From the NCBI GenBank assembly GCA_913054055.1, contig CAJXIT010000115.1, positions 1 to 9,759 on the forward strand: DNA of 9,759 nucleotides, in the 5' to 3' direction. This document shows, piece after piece, positions 6,555 through 9,759 of the stretch (its first letter is position 1; every line of letters starts with the position of its first letter). The translations under genes were made by a program, and so were the position numbers. This stretch comes from an uncultured Thalassolituus sp. GTDB lineage: Bacteria > Pseudomonadota > Gammaproteobacteria > Pseudomonadales > Oceanobacteraceae. A model generated the notes under the pieces. It was not told the DNA's origin, made no database searches, and was given only the letters and a program-made list of their open reading frames with translations.

Positions 6555-7028
6555 ATGAAGCCCCTATTTTTACTAGCATCTTTACTGTTTTCAGCGGTAT
6601 TTTCTTTGCACAGCCATGCTCAACTGATCGCTTCGGACGCCAGTGTTCGTGCCATGCCACCTGGCCAGCCAAACACAGCGGCCTTTTTATCATTAAGCAA
6701 TACAGGAGGTCGCGACATCCGTTTGGTATCGGCTGCTACCTCGGTTTCTAAAAAAGCCGAATATCATAGCCATACGAAAGATGATAAAGGGGTGATGCGA
6801 ATGGCTAAAGAAGCGTTTGTTGAGATAAAAGCGGGTGAAACGTTTGTGTTTAAAACAGGCGGCCATCACATTATGATTATGGGCCTAAAAAAAGCATTAA
6901 AGCCAGGTGAAAATGTGGACATGGTGCTAACCGATTCAAATGGCACTGAGTATTCTTTTACATTCCCTGTAGTATCCATCATGGCCAAGCAACCTAGCCA
7001 AGATCACAGCCATCATCACCATCATTAA
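6555..7028 (+). CDS. Periplasmic PCu(A)C family copper chaperone with C-terminal histidine tail
   Basis: Members of this family bind Cu(I) in the periplasm and help deliver it to the CuA centre of cytochrome c oxidase or take part in copper handling. The 157-residue protein has a signal peptide (KPLFLLASLLFSAVFSLHSHA, 2-22) with probable cleavage after SHA. The metal motif fits H-x-X10-M-X21-H-x-M: His71, Met83, His105 and Met107, within VMRM and GGHHIMIMGL. The C-terminus, DHSHHHHH (150-157), is a second probable metal site. The histidine codons are a CAT/CAC mix, as expected of a natural gene. The start is ATG 6555 because AAGGAG lies six bases before it; an in-frame ATG at 6531 lies inside the predicted promoter. 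No cytochrome oxidase, Sco or copper-transport gene is nearby, so the recipient is unknown. DUF2333 follows after 39 bases on the same strand. Confidence 0.92.
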   Translation: MKPLFLLASLLFSAVFSLHSHAQLIASDASVRAMPPGQPNTAAFLSLSNTGGRDIRLVSAATSVSKKAEYHSHTKDDKGVMRMAKEAFVEIKAGETFVFKTGGHHIMIMGLKKALKPGENVDMVLTDSNGTEYSFTFPVVSIMAKQPSQDHSHHHHH

Positions 7029-7067
7029 TATTGACACAAATGATTGAATTTAAAGACAAGGTTTAAC

Positions 7068-8093
7068 ATGAATAAAGCCAGCGAAAAATTTGAAAGCTTT
7101 TTAGAAGCCGGTTGGATGATGCGAGCATTGGTGGCAGGTGTTTCACTGTTTTTAGTGATTTCAATTATCTTAGGGTACATCTGGAGCAGTGAGCCTGAGC
7201 CCTTTCTTGTGAGTGAAGTGGCAAGTGAACACGCGAAAGCGCATAACCGAGTGATGAGTACGGGCTACACCACTACGGTGACATTGATGCGTGTTGCGGA
7301 AACCTTATTAGACAATAGCGGCGGTTATCTAACCAATGATGTGATGCCTCCGGGTTTATGGTTAGATAATATTCCCAATTGGGAGTTTGGTGTGCTGGTG
7401 CAAGTGAGAGATTTAAGCCGAGCACTGCGCAAAGACTTTAGCCGCAGCCAAAGTCAAAGCACAGAAGATGTAGACCTGTCATTGGCGGAGCCTCAATTTC
7501 ACTTTGATAATAACTCATGGGCTTTGCCGGCTAGTGAGCGTGAATACCGAACCGGTATTGAGAAACTTGAACAGTATTTATTACGCTTATCTGATCAACA
7601 AAATGCAAAAGCACAATTTTTTGCCCGTGCCGATAATCTACGCCAGTGGCTAAAAGATGTAGAAACCCGTCTGGGTTCATTAAGTCAACGTTTAAGTGCC
7701 AGTGTTGGACAGAAGCGTTTGAATACAGATTTAGCTGGGGACAATGAAGCGTCACAAAGTACTGAAAACTCAGATGAGTTTGAAATCAAAACCCCTTGGA
7801 CGGAAATTGATGATATTTTTTATGAAGCCCGCGGTACCTCTTGGGCATTGATTCATATCCTAAAAGCCATGGAAGTAGACTTTGCTGACATTCTGCACAA
7901 AAAGAATGCACTGGTGAGCGTTAGGCAAATCGTTCGTGAACTAGAAGCGACACAAGAGGCGGTTTGGGCCCCCGTAATATTAAATGGCAGTGGCTTTGGT
8001 CTAACCGCTAATCACTCATTGGTCATGGCCTCTTATATTTCTCGTGCCAATGCCGGCATCATTGATTTACGCGCTTTGTTAGCACAGGGCTAG
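7068..8093 (+). CDS. DUF2333 family inner-membrane protein of unknown function
   Basis: I recognise this as DUF2333, a proteobacterial family with no established function. The 341-residue protein has a short cytoplasmic N-terminus and one membrane segment at about 19-39 (LVAGVSLFLVISIILGYIW). A large soluble part follows, probably periplasmic. Conserved-looking blocks are GGYLTNDVMPPGLWLDN (85-101) running into IPNWEFGVLVQVRD, WTEIDDIFYEARGTSWALIH (244-263), and NGSGFGLTANHSLVMASYIS (306-325). Between them are helical segments (about 155-215) and a polar, Ser/Glu-rich insert (about 215-240) that may be a flexible linker. The ATG at 7068 has AAGG six bases before it; an in-frame TTG at 7044 has no such site. 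It lies 39 bases after the copper chaperone and may be co-transcribed with it. A strong hairpin follows. Confidence 0.85.
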   Translation: MNKASEKFESFLEAGWMMRALVAGVSLFLVISIILGYIWSSEPEPFLVSEVASEHAKAHNRVMSTGYTTTVTLMRVAETLLDNSGGYLTNDVMPPGLWLDNIPNWEFGVLVQVRDLSRALRKDFSRSQSQSTEDVDLSLAEPQFHFDNNSWALPASEREYRTGIEKLEQYLLRLSDQQNAKAQFFARADNLRQWLKDVETRLGSLSQRLSASVGQKRLNTDLAGDNEASQSTENSDEFEIKTPWTEIDDIFYEARGTSWALIHILKAMEVDFADILHKKNALVSVRQIVRELEATQEAVWAPVILNGSGFGLTANHSLVMASYISRANAGIIDLRALLAQG

Positions 8094-8118
8094 CAAAGCC
8101 GGTAAGTATTCTCTTCTC

Positions 8119-8149
8119 AGCCTTCCTTTCTGTTTAGGAAGTGAAGGCT
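8119..8149 (+). terminator. Long hairpin after the DUF2333 gene, possible terminator without a T tract
   Basis: AGCCTTC (8119-8125) pairs with GAAGGCT (8143-8149). The stem extends inward with CTTTC (8126-8130) against GGAAG (8137-8141), with one G-T pair and a bulged T, around a six-base loop. It begins 25 bases after the stop codon. The following bases are ATAAAAACC, not a T run, so the structure may instead protect the 3' end or act with Rho. The bases to 8316 contain no gene that I can support. Confidence 0.5.
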
Positions 8150-8316
8150 ATAAAAACCGCTTACTAAAATATTTATTTGATCTATCAAACTCAGTATTCG
8201 TCATGATTCTGTGATATTTCACTCATCTTATTAAAACCCCTTTAAATGTGAGCAGCAGCTTCCCAATATTCTTCTACACTCTAAATACGTTGTATTGATA
8301 AAGTGAAGAACACACC

Positions 8317-8607
8317 ATGGATGTCTCTGATTACCAAGCTTATGTAAAAGACCTAGAGCTTAGGCTGCAAAAGCTTCAAGCTGAATACATCAGTCGCCAA
8401 GACAGTAATGCTCAGCTAATCGGCCCTTTGCTAGCCATCACCATGCTAGTGAATAATGATTCATTGGGGTTTGCGCAAGAGCGCTATTCTTCATTAATGG
8501 GTGGCCCACAATGGAAAATAGCAGAAGATCACTTATTAGAGTTAAGGGATGAAGTGGAGTTTATATTAGCGGGCCCAGTGGTGTTTCATACCCGTCAGAC
8601 CGGCTAG
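8317..8607 (+). CDS. Small uncharacterised protein with N-terminal coiled-coil helix
   Basis: I do not recognise this 96-residue protein. Residues 3-30 (VSDYQAYVKDLELRLQKL and onward) have a heptad-like pattern suggesting a coiled coil. A more hydrophobic stretch follows at about 34-46 (LIGPLLAITMLVN), too short and mixed to be a sure membrane segment. Then comes a second helical region (about 55-84, including EDHLLELRDEVEFIL). There is no signal peptide, cysteine or metal motif. The ATG at 8317 is preceded by GTGAAGAA, a weak ribosome binding site about nine bases away. The gene stands alone: 223 bases and a hairpin separate it from DUF2333, and a strong terminator follows 30 bases after its stop. 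That isolation, plausible amino acid composition and the terminator support a real gene, but there is no functional evidence. Confidence 0.7.
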   Translation: MDVSDYQAYVKDLELRLQKLQAEYISRQDSNAQLIGPLLAITMLVNNDSLGFAQERYSSLMGGPQWKIAEDHLLELRDEVEFILAGPVVFHTRQTG

Positions 8608-8637
8608 CTTGATGACCGAGTATTATCATTGAGATAT

Positions 8638-8669
8638 AAAAAAAGAGATGCCATGGCATCTCTTTTTTT
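8638..8669. terminator. Perfect palindromic bidirectional intrinsic terminator
   Basis: Seven A (8638-8644), GAGATGC, a CATG loop, GCATCTC and seven T (8663-8669) form a perfect 32-base palindrome. On either strand it gives a stable stem followed by a T tract. It lies 30 bases past the small gene and 29 bases past the stop of the convergent acyl-CoA dehydrogenase, so it should end both transcripts. Confidence 0.95.
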
Positions 8670-8698
8670 GTTTGGGTTTACGGGTATGGCTAGGTCAG

Positions 8699-9757
8699 TT
8701 AGCCAAGCTCAGCGCGGGCCACGATCTCTTTCATGATCTCGTTGGTGCCCGCATAGATTTTTTGAACTCGACTATCGGCCCACGCGCGCGCAATAGGGTA
8801 TTCGTTCATGTAGCCGTAACCACCGTGTAGTTGCACACATTCATCCATGACTTTGAACTGTAAGTCAGTGGTGATTTGCTTAAGGCCGGCTGCGGTTGGA
8901 ATATCCAGTTTTTTGCTTAAGTGAAGCTCTAAGCAAAGATCAACGTAAGCACGCAACGAATTTGTTTCGGTAATCAATTCAGCCATTTTAAAACGGGTAT
9001 TTTGAAACTTACAAATTGGCTTACCAAAGGCTTTGCGTTCTTTGATGTAATCTTTGGTCCATTCAATGGCGGCTTCGCAGGCAGCCACGGCTGTCAGTGC
9101 CACCAATAAGCGTTCTTGTGGCAGCTCTTGCATTAAAGCCATAAAGCCCGTGCCTTCTCGGCCGCCTAATAAATTTTTGGTCGGTACTTTTACATCGTTA
9201 AAAAACAGTTCCGATGTATCTTGTGCTTTCATTCCCACTTTATCTAGGTTGCTGCCTTTTTCAAAACCTTCCATGCCATCTTCAATGATGAATAGGCTGA
9301 TGCCTGCTGCCCCTTTAGAGGGATCGGTTTTTGCCACCACAATCACAACGTCAGCCATTTGGCCGTTTGTAATAAAGGTTTTTGAACCATTTAAAATGTA
9401 ATGATCACCGTTTTTAATGGCTGTACTTTTAATGCTTTGTAAATCGGAACCGGCTCCTGGTTCTGTCATGGCAATGGCACCAATCATCTCGCCAGAAATC
9501 AGTTTTGGAATGTAGTGCTGTTTTTGTTCTTCTGTGCCCCAGTTTTCAATGTAAGGCATGACGATGTCACTGTGTAATGGCCAACCAATACCAGAACAAC
9601 CGGTGCGTGAAATTTCTTCCATAACCACAGCGCTGTAACGGAAATCACACCCTAAGCCACCATACGCTTCTGGTGCGGTTGGGCATAAGAAACCCATCTC
9701 GCCAGCTTTGGTCCAAAGTTCACGGCTTACTTGACCGTCTTTTTCCCGCTGGGCGTG
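8699..9757 (-). CDS. Acyl-CoA dehydrogenase, long-chain type (partial, N-terminus beyond right edge)
   Basis: This FAD enzyme introduces the alpha-beta double bond into acyl-CoA, the first step of beta-oxidation or of a branched-chain degradation pathway. The open frame runs to the window edge: 352 residues are visible, starting HAQREKDGQVSRELW, so about 30-40 N-terminal residues are missing from a family of about 385. Seen in order are PEAYGGLG, the FAD/substrate signature AMTEPGAGSDL (96-106 of the visible part), RKAFGKPICKFQ, CVQLHGGYGYMNEYP and IYAGTNEIMKE. The residue that is the catalytic Glu in medium-chain enzymes (YEGT) is Ala here (YAGT). The likely base is the Glu of PQERLL at about 215, as in human long-chain acyl-CoA dehydrogenase, which the whole C-terminal half resembles. 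The internal ATG at 9697 is not the start. Exact substrate is unknown. Confidence 0.95.
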   Translation of the reverse strand, partial: HAQREKDGQVSRELWTKAGEMGFLCPTAPEAYGGLGCDFRYSAVVMEEISRTGCSGIGWPLHSDIVMPYIENWGTEEQKQHYIPKLISGEMIGAIAMTEPGAGSDLQSIKSTAIKNGDHYILNGSKTFITNGQMADVVIVVAKTDPSKGAAGISLFIIEDGMEGFEKGSNLDKVGMKAQDTSELFFNDVKVPTKNLLGGREGTGFMALMQELPQERLLVALTAVAACEAAIEWTKDYIKERKAFGKPICKFQNTRFKMAELITETNSLRAYVDLCLELHLSKKLDIPTAAGLKQITTDLQFKVMDECVQLHGGYGYMNEYPIARAWADSRVQKIYAGTNEIMKEIVARAELG

Positions 9758-9759
9758 AA

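Noticed and set aside
7007..7028. The terminal histidine run as a vector-derived affinity tag.
   Set aside because: It has mixed CAT/CAC codons, includes Asp and Ser, and continues into normal intergenic sequence, as in natural metal-binding tails.
7031..7059. A perfect TTGACA just after the copper chaperone stop, suggesting a DUF2333 promoter.
   Set aside because: The bases 16-18 downstream (around 7053-7059) do not resemble TATAAT, and the ATG at 7068 would leave almost no leader.
8150..8316. A small RNA or extra gene between the DUF2333 hairpin and the 96-residue protein.
   Set aside because: The stretch is AT-rich with no supported open frame, no clear promoter and no further stable hairpin; it is best seen as the upstream region of the small gene.
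9054..9401. Open frames antisense to the acyl-CoA dehydrogenase, lapD and the cyclase (for example plus-strand 9054-9401 and minus-strand 5581-5895).
   Set aside because: They lie inside strongly supported genes on the other strand, show no family resemblance, and are rich in residues typical of reverse-strand translation.

Overview
The window looks like chromosomal DNA from a gammaproteobacterium of moderate GC content, probably marine and Oceanospirillales- or Pseudomonas-like. The basis is the aroQ-accB-accC gene order, a lapG-lapD pair, a DUF2333 membrane protein and ordinary gammaproteobacterial ribosome binding sites. This placement is an inference from gene content and protein style; no marker gene is present to settle it. 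I see no tRNA, rRNA, CRISPR array, insertion sequence, integrase or phage gene.

Layout. On the minus strand, 1-1718 carries the housekeeping operon aroQ (type II 3-dehydroquinate dehydratase), accB (biotin carboxyl carrier protein) and accC (biotin carboxylase, whose C-terminal part lies beyond the left edge). Upstream of it, also on the minus strand, is a soluble diguanylate cyclase with two receiver domains (about 1888-3507). Divergent from the cyclase are lapG (periplasmic cysteine protease) and lapD (inner-membrane c-di-GMP receptor with degenerate GGDEF and EAL domains). Next on the plus strand come a PCu(A)C-type periplasmic copper chaperone with a histidine tail, a DUF2333 membrane protein, and a 96-residue protein that I do not recognise. 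A perfect palindromic terminator (8638-8669) separates these from a convergent acyl-CoA dehydrogenase on the minus strand, whose N-terminus lies beyond the right edge.

How the genes work together. AroQ makes 3-dehydroshikimate for aromatic amino acids; AccB and AccC form the biotin carboxylase half of acetyl-CoA carboxylase, the first step of fatty acid synthesis. The central part is a c-di-GMP adhesion-control locus. The cyclase should make c-di-GMP in response to phosphorylation of its second receiver domain. LapD should bind c-di-GMP inside the cell and then hold LapG in the periplasm, so that LapG cannot cut a large LapA-type surface adhesin. The adhesin and its type I secretion system are not in this window. 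The copper chaperone, DUF2333 protein and small protein have no evident functional link to that switch.

I find no clearly new biological system. The points most worth following are the divergent pairing of a dual-receiver cyclase with lapGD, the unassigned N-terminal helical region of that cyclase, the extent of decay of LapD's EAL site, the leader with two tiny reading frames before lapD, and the unrecognised 96-residue protein. Several starts are TTG, GTG or otherwise ambiguous; the choices made are explained per gene.
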